Shown here: positions 1 to 6,665 of the stretch, piece after piece
How positions within the stretch are numbered: position 1 is the stretch's first letter
Layout of the letters: the number at the start of each line of letters is the position of its first letter
Assembly (NCBI GenBank): GCA_964655775.1
Contig: CAZZNQ010000101.1
Location: forward strand, 1-13,459
From: CAZZNQ01 sp964655775
Lineage (GTDB): Bacteria > Planctomycetota > Brocadiia > SM23-32
Reading direction: 5' to 3'
Length of the DNA: 13,459 nt
The notes under the pieces: generated by a model
What the model saw: the letters and a program-made list of their open reading frames with translations, nothing else
What the model was told of the DNA's origin: nothing
Databases searched by the model: none
Position numbers and translations under genes: made by a program

Positions 1-498
1 CAGCATCCGGCTCTCCTCCTGAAGCGTGCCGGTGGCCGAATAGACCGTGTGCAGAAGCCACCCGAAGACGAGCGCGGAGAGCGGGCGCAGCACGAGCAGC
101 GACCTGAGCCGCGCGCCCGCCTTCTGGGCGATGCGCAACTCGATGGGCATGCAGTGGGCGAGCAGCATCATTGAGGCCAGCACGGTCACCTGGGCCGCAG
201 TCAGGTGCTCGGCCGGTGCGAGCGACGCGAACACCACCATGCCGCCGTAGAGATTCGTGACCATCGCCGTCGCCCAGGCCAGCCCCATGCTGCCCGGCAG
301 GCCAACCAGGTGCATGACCGGCCCGAGCACCCGGCCCAACAAATCGATAGCGCCGATCTGCTCAAGCAGCCGCGTGGCGATGCTGATGGGGATCAGGATC
401 TTAAACAGCATCCAGCACGCCAGGCCAGCGCGACGCACGAGACCCGCCGCGAAGGCGGCCATTCGACGCAAGACGGTAGCGTTCGCGGCATCGTCCAT
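1..498 (-). CDS. Gate-domain (nucleoside recognition / spore-maturation-like) membrane protein, C-terminus cut by window edge
   Basis: The reverse strand reads as an open frame from an ATG at 498 to the window edge (166 residues, no stop), so the C-terminus is missing. The protein is hydrophobic, with likely membrane segments near residues 24-45, 70-93, 100-118 and 133-152. The segments MLFKILIPISIATRLLE (30-46) and WATAMVTNLYGGMVVFASL (75-93) resemble the Gate/nucleoside-recognition fold found in spore maturation proteins, FeoB and nucleoside carriers. The start lies 30 nt after the stop of the upstream dehydrogenase, in the same frame. I see no strong Shine-Dalgarno, so it is probably read from the same message; Met13 is an alternative start. 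Substrate unknown. Its place at the end of a sugar cassette makes a role in uptake or export possible, but that is inference. Family call fairly sure, function not. Confidence 0.8.
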   Translation of the reverse strand, partial: MDDAANATVLRRMAAFAAGLVRRAGLACWMLFKILIPISIATRLLEQIGAIDLLGRVLGPVMHLVGLPGSMGLAWATAMVTNLYGGMVVFASLAPAEHLTAAQVTVLASMMLLAHCMPIELRIAQKAGARLRSLLVLRPLSALVFGWLLHTVYSATGTLQEESRML

Positions 499-528
499 GT
501 GCAGAGCCGGTTCGAGTGGTGCCGGCGG

Positions 529-1683
529 TCAGAGGAACTCGGGCGGAGGCGGCGGTACGTCCATCGGCACGCTGCCGTTGCGAAGCGATTCGGTTGCTTT
601 CACGCCGACGGCGACGCTCATGCGCCCGGCGAGGGGCGTCGCAACCGGCTCCTTGCCTTCCATGACCATGTCCAGGAAGTCCGATGCGATGACCGGATCG
701 GCCCCGCCGTGCGTGCCCGGTGCGGGCTTGACGTCGTAGGTGCGGTCGGCCAGGCTGCGCCACTTCTGGGTGTCCCGCGTCTTCACCCACACCTTGCCGT
801 CCGGTTCTGAGTTCTCGATACGGCCTTCGGTCCCGATGAAGACGTAGTTGCGGTGATAGTCAGGAGTGAAGTGGCACTGCAGATAGGCGGCCTTGATCCC
901 GCCCTCCAGCTCGATGAGAACGGTGTTGTTGTCCTCGACGTCGATCTCGCGCCGGAAAGCACACATCGTGCGCGGATGGCCGTCGGGCTGGACCTCAGGG
1001 CAGGTGTGTCGGTCCTCGCATGTCGGACAGGTCAGGCCGTCCGGCCGTTCTCCGCCAAAGTAGTCCAGCCCGCCCATAGCGACCACGCGCCGCCCGTAAC
1101 GGCCGGTGATCCAGTGGATCATGTCGATGTCGTGCGAGCCTTTCTGGAGCAGCAGCCCGGTGGTCCTGGCACGGGTGCCATGCCAGTCGTGGTAGTAGAA
1201 GTTGCCGCCGTGGCCTACGAAATGCCTCACCCACACGGCCTTCACGTCGCCGATGACGCCGCTGTCGACGGCCTCCTTCATCACGCGGAAGATGCGCATG
1301 TAGCGCATGTTGAAGCCCACCATCAAACGGCGACCCGACGTCCTCCAGGCGGAGAGGATGTGATCGCAGCCCTCGATGGTGGTCGCGAGCGGCTTCTCGC
1401 AGAAGACGTGCTTGCCGGCCTCCAGCGCGGCGACGGCGTGCTCCTCGTGGCAGTCGTCCGGCGACGTGACAACGACGGCATCCACGTCCGAACGGTCCAG
1501 CAGTTCACGATAGTCGCGGCAGAACGCGGCGTCAGGTCCCATCGCTTCGCGGAACCAGTCTTCCTTGGCCGGGTCCAGGTCGGCGCCCGCCACCACTACG
1601 GATCTGCCCTGCGGCTGGTGCCAGCTTCCCGCCATGTGCCCCCTGCTGCCTAACCCGATGACGCCGATACGCACCTGTGACAT
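529..1683 (-). CDS. Gfo/Idh/MocA-family NAD(P)-dependent oxidoreductase with a four-cysteine cluster
   Basis: This 384-residue cytoplasmic protein is a Rossmann-fold sugar or inositol-type dehydrogenase. It opens with the nucleotide-binding segment GVIGLGSRG (7-15). The EKP signature (96-98) carries the conserved catalytic-region lysine, and HDIDMIHW (184-191) fits the family's substrate-site helix. Between the second half of the catalytic domain and its sheet lie Cys219, Cys222, Cys228 and Cys241 (C-x2-C-x5-C-x12-C), which could bind a metal. I chose the ATG at 1683 because GGAG lies about 9 nt upstream and the family core begins at once. An in-frame ATG at 1791 overlaps the heparinase stop (ATGA) but would add 36 residues unlike the family. 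It follows the heparinase gene by 104 nt, a gap holding a promoter-like sequence, and precedes the Gate-domain gene by 30 nt. Its substrate cannot be read from sequence. Confidence 0.93.
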   Translation of the reverse strand: MSQVRIGVIGLGSRGHMAGSWHQPQGRSVVVAGADLDPAKEDWFREAMGPDAAFCRDYRELLDRSDVDAVVVTSPDDCHEEHAVAALEAGKHVFCEKPLATTIEGCDHILSAWRTSGRRLMVGFNMRYMRIFRVMKEAVDSGVIGDVKAVWVRHFVGHGGNFYYHDWHGTRARTTGLLLQKGSHDIDMIHWITGRYGRRVVAMGGLDYFGGERPDGLTCPTCEDRHTCPEVQPDGHPRTMCAFRREIDVEDNNTVLIELEGGIKAAYLQCHFTPDYHRNYVFIGTEGRIENSEPDGKVWVKTRDTQKWRSLADRTYDVKPAPGTHGGADPVIASDFLDMVMEGKEPVATPLAGRMSVAVGVKATESLRNGSVPMDVPPPPPEFL

Positions 1684-1732
1684 GACTGTGGACTCCGAGA
1701 TGAAACGGAACCTGCACGAAGCGCAAGGCACA

Positions 1733-1761
1733 ATGCTACGGATGTCCGCCTCGTGATTCAA
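1733..1761 (-). promoter_or_regulatory. Candidate internal sigma70-type promoter for the Gfo/Idh/MocA gene
   Basis: On the minus strand TTGAAT (1761-1756) is followed after 17 nt by TAGCAT (1738-1733). Each box matches the consensus at four of six positions and the spacer is ideal. Transcription would begin near 1726, giving a leader of about 43 nt before the ATG at 1683. This is the only gap over 35 nt inside the six-gene cluster, which makes a local start plausible. Sequence-only call. Confidence 0.4.
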
Positions 1762-1787
1762 CGTCGCAGGTTGCGGGACAGGAGTGG

Positions 1788-3668
1788 TCATCGTCCGGCG
1801 CGAGACGGACGAAGCTTAGGCGTTAACCGCAGCGCCGTCTCCCACTGCTTACCGCCCGCGAGGACGCTGATACCGCGGTCCACCGGGCAAAGCGCGACCG
1901 ACGCCGCTCCCGGCCCGGGGGTCAGCAGCGTCGCCATCACGACATCCGTGTGCACCCGGTCCACCGTGCACCAGCGCAGAGCGTGCGCCTCGGGCATGGT
2001 CGGGGTGGTCAGCGCCGGCACAGCTGTGCGCAGGACGGCCGGCACGCTGCACGCGTAGACCACGCGCAGCTGCTGCTTGTCGCCACGCAGAACGGCCCCA
2101 CGCTTCATTGCCCGCACCTGCGCGAAGGTGTGCATGCGGGACTCCATCCGGCCAGCGTGCGGGAGTTCAATCCGGTCCACAATGAGGAATGCGCCTACCT
2201 CCAGCATCAGCACCAGCCGGCCGCAGAACGCAACTGCCGGACCGTCCCGCATCGTGCCCATGGCCCCGGTTGCCACGAGCCGCAGACCATCCGCTCCCGG
2301 GAACGTGACCTTCTCCGTGCTATCGAGCGCCGAGCCAACCGTCACGCCCACGCCATTGATCAGGATGGTGTTCTTGGCCGCAGGCGTCATCTCCAGCATC
2401 TCGTCGCGGCGCGGCGAAAAGGTGGTATCCAGGTACTCCGTGGGCTTCAGGTCCGTGACCAGCCGCTCGCCGCCCACGACGCAGTGGAAGCTCAACAGGT
2501 CGCGATGCCCGTGGGGCACTTCGGTCGTGCCCCCTCGCACCGCCGCATACAGCGTCGGTCGGGGCAGGCGGTCCGCTAGAATGCCCCAGTCCATGCCGTG
2601 GTAAAGCTTGATCACGCGGCCAGTCGATGGGGCAGAGCCTGCCCCGGCAGGCCTCCCGGGATGAAGGAGCAGCCACTCCGCAGCGTCGGGCCATGTCCCC
2701 GCCGGAATGCCTTGCGTGGACAGCCGCTCGTCTATCTGCGCCATCACGTCGAGACGACCCAACCGTTCTGCCGCCGCATAGTGAAACGGCAGCGGTGACC
2801 ATGAGTTCACGTCGCCGAAGCTGCACGGCTGCCCGTGCGGACAGAAGTCCAACGGGAAAGACATCGTCTGCCGGACGCCTCTGAGCCCCATCAACGGGTG
2901 CGGCCGCGCCATCGCCCTCTCGTGGCTGAGCAGGTACATGAACGCGTATCGCATGCCGTAATTCCAGTAGCCGATGCCCTCGGGCCAAGCTCCATCGCTA
3001 TCGTCCAGCGCGCGCATGAACGGTTCGACGGATTCCTCCGCACGCGGCAGCAGCTCGTGCGCTTGGGGGGCGTCTTCATACATGGCCAGCGCCAGCATGC
3101 CGAGGCCGCCCGCGCACACGGTGTTCCAGTTGGAGTCGGGCTTGCCAAACCACCACGCCTCGTCTGCCTTTGCACGGCGAAGTCCCGAGCGGAAGGGCCT
3201 ATCGGCAACCTGGAGGAAGAGCGCCCGCTCTTCCTCGGACAGTTCGCCATGCAGCCAATCATACGCGATCGACAGCGTCGCGCTGTTCTCGCCGTAGCTC
3301 AGGTCGAAGATAGCATCCGCGTCCTTCTCCCCCGCACGCCATGCAATCCAGGACCAGTACTCCCACTCACCCATCTGCGCGATGCAGCGCATCACGGCCC
3401 GGCGGAACCGCTGGCGCCCCGTCTGAGCATAGCGCACCAGCAGCGTGACCACGCGCGACTGCATGGCGCGGGCGCGCAGCAGGTGACCGTTGTGCTTGTC
3501 CGGCGTCCAGTCCAGCGGCGGCGTCCGGACGTGGCGTTCGCCGGCCGCCACCACATCTTCGGCGATACCACGGAGGGGACCCCACTCCTGCTCCATCTTC
3601 GCACGCTCGTATGCGTCGGCACCGATGTACAGACGCGGGTGCGGCGTCAGGCTCGTCTCGCTACGCAT
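1788..3668 (-). CDS. Heparinase II/III-family protein (putative polysaccharide lyase)
   Basis: This 626-residue protein has the two-part layout of heparinase II/III lyases: an alpha-helical toroid (about 15-340) and a beta-sandwich (about 370-626). Helical-domain marks include NWNTVCAGGLGMLAL (180-194), the usual Asn-Trp position, and WPEGIGYWNYG (228-238) with candidate Tyr acid/base residues. The C-terminal signature is HGHRDLLSF (386-394), whose His386 and His388 match the conserved His-x-His, followed by AKNTILING (431-439). Such enzymes cleave uronate-containing polysaccharides by beta-elimination. No signal peptide follows the chosen ATG, so it may act on imported oligosaccharides, which is unusual for a lyase. 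The start at 3668 has an AAAAGG-type Shine-Dalgarno and lies 13 nt after the isomerase stop. A TTG at 3731 would overlap the isomerase and is less likely. Family sure, substrate unknown. Confidence 0.88.
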   Translation of the reverse strand: MRSETSLTPHPRLYIGADAYERAKMEQEWGPLRGIAEDVVAAGERHVRTPPLDWTPDKHNGHLLRARAMQSRVVTLLVRYAQTGRQRFRRAVMRCIAQMGEWEYWSWIAWRAGEKDADAIFDLSYGENSATLSIAYDWLHGELSEEERALFLQVADRPFRSGLRRAKADEAWWFGKPDSNWNTVCAGGLGMLALAMYEDAPQAHELLPRAEESVEPFMRALDDSDGAWPEGIGYWNYGMRYAFMYLLSHERAMARPHPLMGLRGVRQTMSFPLDFCPHGQPCSFGDVNSWSPLPFHYAAAERLGRLDVMAQIDERLSTQGIPAGTWPDAAEWLLLHPGRPAGAGSAPSTGRVIKLYHGMDWGILADRLPRPTLYAAVRGGTTEVPHGHRDLLSFHCVVGGERLVTDLKPTEYLDTTFSPRRDEMLEMTPAAKNTILINGVGVTVGSALDSTEKVTFPGADGLRLVATGAMGTMRDGPAVAFCGRLVLMLEVGAFLIVDRIELPHAGRMESRMHTFAQVRAMKRGAVLRGDKQQLRVVYACSVPAVLRTAVPALTTPTMPEAHALRWCTVDRVHTDVVMATLLTPGPGAASVALCPVDRGISVLAGGKQWETALRLTPKLRPSRAGR

Positions 3669-3681
3669 TGACCGGACCTTT

Positions 3682-5115
3682 TCAGCAAACGCGAGTGAAC
3701 TCGATACCCAGAACGGCCGCCAGGTTGGCAATCTTGGCCGCCACGTGTCCGACGCCGACGGCGCAGTGGTGCGCCGGTCCGGCAGAAGCCCATTCGTTCA
3801 CGAACGCCTTCGCGCCGATGGGGAACCGGTAGCGGCTGTTCGTATTGCCGATTTCCAGAATCGGTCCTGCCTCGGTCTCGCCCTCAGCCACAAGCAGCGA
3901 CACCGTGCCGCCCCGGCCCTGCACCACCGAAAGAACGGTGACGGGTCCCCGCCGCACCTTCATCTCGATCGAGAGGCCCTGCCCGGGCTTCCCGTGATAG
4001 ACGCGCAGGGGTACCAGCTTGACCTGACCGTCCGCGATACCCGCGTGCCCCGGGCCGTCGTGCCCCAGCAGCACGATGTCGTCCTCGAAGTCAACGCCGT
4101 AGAACTCGGAGAAGGATCCCCCGGCCCCGAGGGCATCCATGATCTTCATGGCGATAACGTTCTTGATCTCGTACTCGCCCGCCACCGGCACGTGGTTGGC
4201 CGTCAGCAGCGTGTTGCCCGCAATGACGGACGTGACGATGTCCTCGTGGTCGCTGCCCGGTGTGCCCTCGTAGTAGTAGGCAAGCGCGCCAAGATCCAGC
4301 GCCGCGACCAGCCGATGGAGGGCACAGCTCGTGAGGGCGGCGCGGCGGAGTTCCGGTTTGCTGCACCCCGGGTCCACCTCGAATTCCTCGCTAAACCGCA
4401 CTACCATAGCGTCCACGGCGTCCTCGCCGACTTCGTCCCGGCGAAGCTGCGCGAGCCGGTCCATCTCCATGATTTCCCAATGGCAGCCGAACGCGGCCGC
4501 GAGCCGGGTCATGTCGCTGTACACGTCCAGCATGCCGCAGTAGTAGTGCCCGAGCGCGCCCACTCGCGTGTTGCGCAACGTGTGCGCGACTCGCACCGCG
4601 TCCACCCAGTCGGCTATTCCCTGCCATGCCTCTTCATCGTCGAGCGTGCCGGTCACCAGGTGGTAATCGATGCCGGCGCGGTTGAAGACGCTGGCGATCT
4701 CCGGCGCGCAGCACGCCTGGCAATGGGCCAGCCACTCGCCCGTCATCTCCTCGCGGCTGCCCATGCTGTTGAAACGCGCGTAGTCGATGCGGCTCTCCGG
4801 CTGTAGGTTGAGCACCACCACGGGCGCACCGATTTGCTGCACGACCGGCAGCACCGTGGAGCTGAGAGCGTAGGTGGAGATGTAGAGGAAGATCAGGTCG
4901 ACTTCCTCCCGCGCGAAGAAACCGGCCGCTTCGCGCGCGGAGGGAGGGTTGTCCACGAGCCCGGCGTCGGCCACCCGGACGCCCTGTTTCTCCAGCCGGC
5001 TTCTCACGCCCGCCTGGTAGCCTTCGAGCCGCTCCCGGAGACCGTCGAACTGGGGCCAGTAGGTGTCCAGACCGATGCCGAACAACCCCACCTTCACGTC
5101 GCGCGCGCCGTCCAT
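3682..5115 (-). CDS. L-arabinose/L-fucose isomerase-family ketol isomerase
   Basis: A 477-residue aldose-ketose isomerase related to AraA (about 500 residues in E. coli). The family's metal and catalytic residues can be lined up: Glu314 in GEYEIKN (313-319), Glu337 in SFSEFYG (334-340), His352 in LLGHDGPGH (349-357) and His449/His450 in GPAHHCAVG (446-454). These match Glu306, Glu333, His350 and His450 of AraA in order and spacing. The N-terminal half (VKVGLFGIGLDTYW, 7-20) is the Rossmann-like first domain. A Mn(II)-dependent interconversion of an aldose and ketose in the cytoplasm follows from the family. The substrate could be L-arabinose, L-fucose, L-rhamnose or another L-sugar; the adjacent rhaM favours a 6-deoxy-L-sugar, by inference. 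CAGGAG lies about 9 nt before the ATG at 5115. It begins 28 nt after rhaM and ends 13 nt before the heparinase gene. Confidence 0.88.
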   Translation of the reverse strand: MDGARDVKVGLFGIGLDTYWPQFDGLRERLEGYQAGVRSRLEKQGVRVADAGLVDNPPSAREAAGFFAREEVDLIFLYISTYALSSTVLPVVQQIGAPVVVLNLQPESRIDYARFNSMGSREEMTGEWLAHCQACCAPEIASVFNRAGIDYHLVTGTLDDEEAWQGIADWVDAVRVAHTLRNTRVGALGHYYCGMLDVYSDMTRLAAAFGCHWEIMEMDRLAQLRRDEVGEDAVDAMVVRFSEEFEVDPGCSKPELRRAALTSCALHRLVAALDLGALAYYYEGTPGSDHEDIVTSVIAGNTLLTANHVPVAGEYEIKNVIAMKIMDALGAGGSFSEFYGVDFEDDIVLLGHDGPGHAGIADGQVKLVPLRVYHGKPGQGLSIEMKVRRGPVTVLSVVQGRGGTVSLLVAEGETEAGPILEIGNTNSRYRFPIGAKAFVNEWASAGPAHHCAVGVGHVAAKIANLAAVLGIEFTRVC

Positions 5116-5143
5116 TGTGCGTTGCTCCTGGCCGGATGCCGAC

Positions 5144-5458
5144 TCAGTCCATGTGAAAGACTTCGCGCAGGGGCTTGGTCTTGGGGCTGTTGTCCGGATT
5201 CGTGGGCATCACGTCCTTCATATACGCCCACCACTTCCGGCAGATGTCCGTGCCGGCGACGCTGTCCCAGCGCTCCTCGTCCTCGACCTCCACGTAGCCG
5301 AAGAGCTGGCTGGTCTCCTCGTCCAGGAAGATGGAGTAGTTGTGTGCGCCCCGGGCACGCAACGCTTCCTCCAGTTCCTTCCAGATTGGGTTGTGCCGGC
5401 GCTCGTACTCCTCGTGCTGGTCCGGGTTCACCTGCATAACGAAGGCTTTCCGTATCAT
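5144..5458 (-). CDS. rhaM: L-rhamnose mutarotase
   Basis: This 104-residue protein is full length for RhaM (104 in E. coli), a dimeric cytoplasmic enzyme that interconverts the alpha and beta anomers of L-rhamnose so that the isomerase receives its preferred form. The signature is clear: MIRKAFVMQVNP at the start, EEYERRHNPIWKELE (16-30) with Tyr18 and His22 at the known active-site positions, HNYSIFLDE (39-47) and a WWAYM plus NPDNSP tail. GAGG lies just before the ATG and AGAGGA slightly further up. It sits 32 nt after the aldo/keto reductase and 28 nt before the isomerase, so it should be co-translated with both. RhaM-like proteins sometimes serve other sugars, such as L-fucose, so the exact substrate follows the isomerase beside it. 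Confidence 0.95.
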   Translation of the reverse strand: MIRKAFVMQVNPDQHEEYERRHNPIWKELEEALRARGAHNYSIFLDEETSQLFGYVEVEDEERWDSVAGTDICRKWWAYMKDVMPTNPDNSPKTKPLREVFHMD

Positions 5459-5490
5459 ACCTCATCCTCTCGTCTCGGTTGTCGATTGGC

Positions 5491-6480
5491 TCAGGCCGAC
5501 GCCTCGTCGATGGCGGCCAGTTCCTCGTCGCTGAACTCCAGGTTCTCCAACGCACCGACGTTGTCCTCTATCTGGCTCACGCGGCTGGCCCCAACCAGCG
5601 CCGACGTGACGGACGGCTGGCGGAGCACCCAGGCAACCGCCATCTGGGCGAGACTCTGACCGCGGTCCGCAGCGATGCCGTTCAGCGTGCGCACCTTCTG
5701 CAGGACCTCGTCGTTCACCCGGTCGCGCTTGAGGAAGCCGTGTGCCTTGGCCGCGCGCGAGTCCTCCGGTATGCCGTCTAGGTAGCGGTCGGTCAGAAGG
5801 CCCTGCGCGAGGGGGCAGAAGACGATGCTGCCCATGCCCTCGTCCTCCAACGTGTCCAGCAGTTCTTCCTCGATCCAGCGGTTGAAGATGCTGTACGACG
5901 GCTGGTGGATCAGGCACGGCGTGCCCAGGTCGCGCAGGATGCCGGCCGCGCGCCGCGTCTGCTGGGCGTTGTAGGAAGAAATGCCCACGTAGAGTGCCTT
6001 CCCTTGGCGAACGACATGATCCAACGCGGCCATCGTCTCCTCCATCGGCGTCTGGGGATCGGGACGGTGGTGGTAGAAGATGTCAACGTAGTCCAGACCC
6101 ATCCGCTTGAGGCTTTGGTCCAGGCTGGCGACGAGGTACTTGCGCGAACCCCAGTCGCCGTACGGGCCGGGCCACATCGTGTAGCCGGCCTTGGTGGAGA
6201 TGATGAGTTCGTCGCGATAGGGAGCCAGGTCCTGCGCCAGGATTGCGCCGAACGTCCTCTCGGCGGCGCCTGCGGGTGGGCCGTAGTTATTGGCCAGGTC
6301 GAAGTGCGTGATTCCCAGATCGAACGCGCGGCGGATCATCTCTCTGCAGTTGGCGCGCGCGTCGACTTCGCCGAAGTTGTGCCACAGCCCCAGCGAAACC
6401 GCGGGAAGCTTGAGGCCGCTTCGGCCGCAACGGTTGTAGGTCATCTGTTCGTAGCGTCGGTCGGATGGAAGATAGCCCAT
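5491..6480 (-). CDS. gpr: YghZ-type aldo/keto reductase (L-glyceraldehyde 3-phosphate reductase-like)
   Basis: A 329-residue NADPH-dependent aldo/keto reductase (AKR14 type; E. coli YghZ/Gpr has 346). The catalytic tetrad is present: Asp61 and Tyr66 in FDLANNYGP (60-68), Lys97 in STKAGY (95-100) and His138 in FYHHR (135-139). The YghZ hallmarks SLGLWHNFG (29-37), MWPGPYG and SRKYLVASLDQSLKRMG are nearly unchanged. YghZ reduces L-glyceraldehyde 3-phosphate and other aldehydes such as methylglyoxal; here it may reduce a lactaldehyde-like product of deoxysugar breakdown, which is inference. The ATG at 6480 was chosen because GGAG lies 7 nt upstream and the YghZ N-terminus begins there; an open frame to 6570 has no family match. 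It is the first gene of the minus-strand cluster, facing cnoX across a 185-nt control region. Confidence 0.93.
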   Translation of the reverse strand: MGYLPSDRRYEQMTYNRCGRSGLKLPAVSLGLWHNFGEVDARANCREMIRRAFDLGITHFDLANNYGPPAGAAERTFGAILAQDLAPYRDELIISTKAGYTMWPGPYGDWGSRKYLVASLDQSLKRMGLDYVDIFYHHRPDPQTPMEETMAALDHVVRQGKALYVGISSYNAQQTRRAAGILRDLGTPCLIHQPSYSIFNRWIEEELLDTLEDEGMGSIVFCPLAQGLLTDRYLDGIPEDSRAAKAHGFLKRDRVNDEVLQKVRTLNGIAADRGQSLAQMAVAWVLRQPSVTSALVGASRVSQIEDNVGALENLEFSDEELAAIDEASA

Positions 6481-6541
6481 TGTAGCGCTCCATCGAGTGG
6501 TTTCGGCGGCTCCGCCGGAATCGGGATCCGAGCCGCAACAG

Positions 6542-6570
6542 AGCCTACCCCAATCGCCTCCGGCGGGCAA
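6542..6570 (-). promoter_or_regulatory. Candidate promoter for the minus-strand sugar cassette
   Basis: On the minus strand TTGCCC (6570-6565) and TAGGCT (6547-6542) are separated by 17 nt. The boxes match consensus at four and three of six positions, so this is weak, as expected for a promoter that needs an activator. The start would lie about 60 nt before the reductase ATG. The 15-bp palindrome at 6574-6588 sits directly upstream of its -35 box. Confidence 0.35.
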
Positions 6571-6573
6571 GGG

Positions 6574-6588
6574 GCGTCACCGTGACGC
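6574..6588. promoter_or_regulatory. Perfect 15-bp palindrome, candidate operator in divergent control region
   Basis: GCGTCAC-C-GTGACGC is a perfect inverted repeat with 7-bp arms and a 1-nt centre. Its right arm contains the -35 hexamer GTGACG of the plus-strand promoter, and its left arm begins 3 nt from the minus-strand -35 candidate. That position suits a dimeric repressor or dual regulator acting on both transcription units. No regulator gene is in the window. Confidence 0.5.
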
Positions 6589-6610
6589 GATTCGCGGAGG
6601 TCGGTATAAT
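6582..6610 (+). promoter_or_regulatory. Sigma70-type promoter for cnoX and the UroD-like gene
   Basis: GTGACG (6582-6587, four of six), a 17-nt spacer, then a perfect TATAAT (6605-6610). A start near 6617 leaves a leader of about 49 nt with a GGGAG ribosome site before the ATG at 6666. In such GC-rich DNA a perfect -10 box at ideal spacing is strong evidence. Confidence 0.7.
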
Positions 6611-6665
6611 GCCCGGATGGACGTCTTGCCAGTGATGTGCATCCCAACCACACCGGGAGAACCCA

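Noticed and set aside
853..1653. A 266-residue plus-strand open frame opposite the first dehydrogenase
   Set aside because: It is the mirror of the Gfo/Idh/MocA coding frame, with no independent motif or ribosome site.
1684..1791. Longer start for the first dehydrogenase with an ATGA overlap to the heparinase stop
   Set aside because: Overlap coupling is attractive, but the added 36 residues are unlike the family, whose core begins at the 1683 start with its own ribosome site.
3490..4806. A 438-residue plus-strand open frame opposite the heparinase and isomerase genes
   Set aside because: It is antisense to two genes with clear catalytic motifs, has no domain I recognise, and long antisense frames are common in GC-rich DNA.
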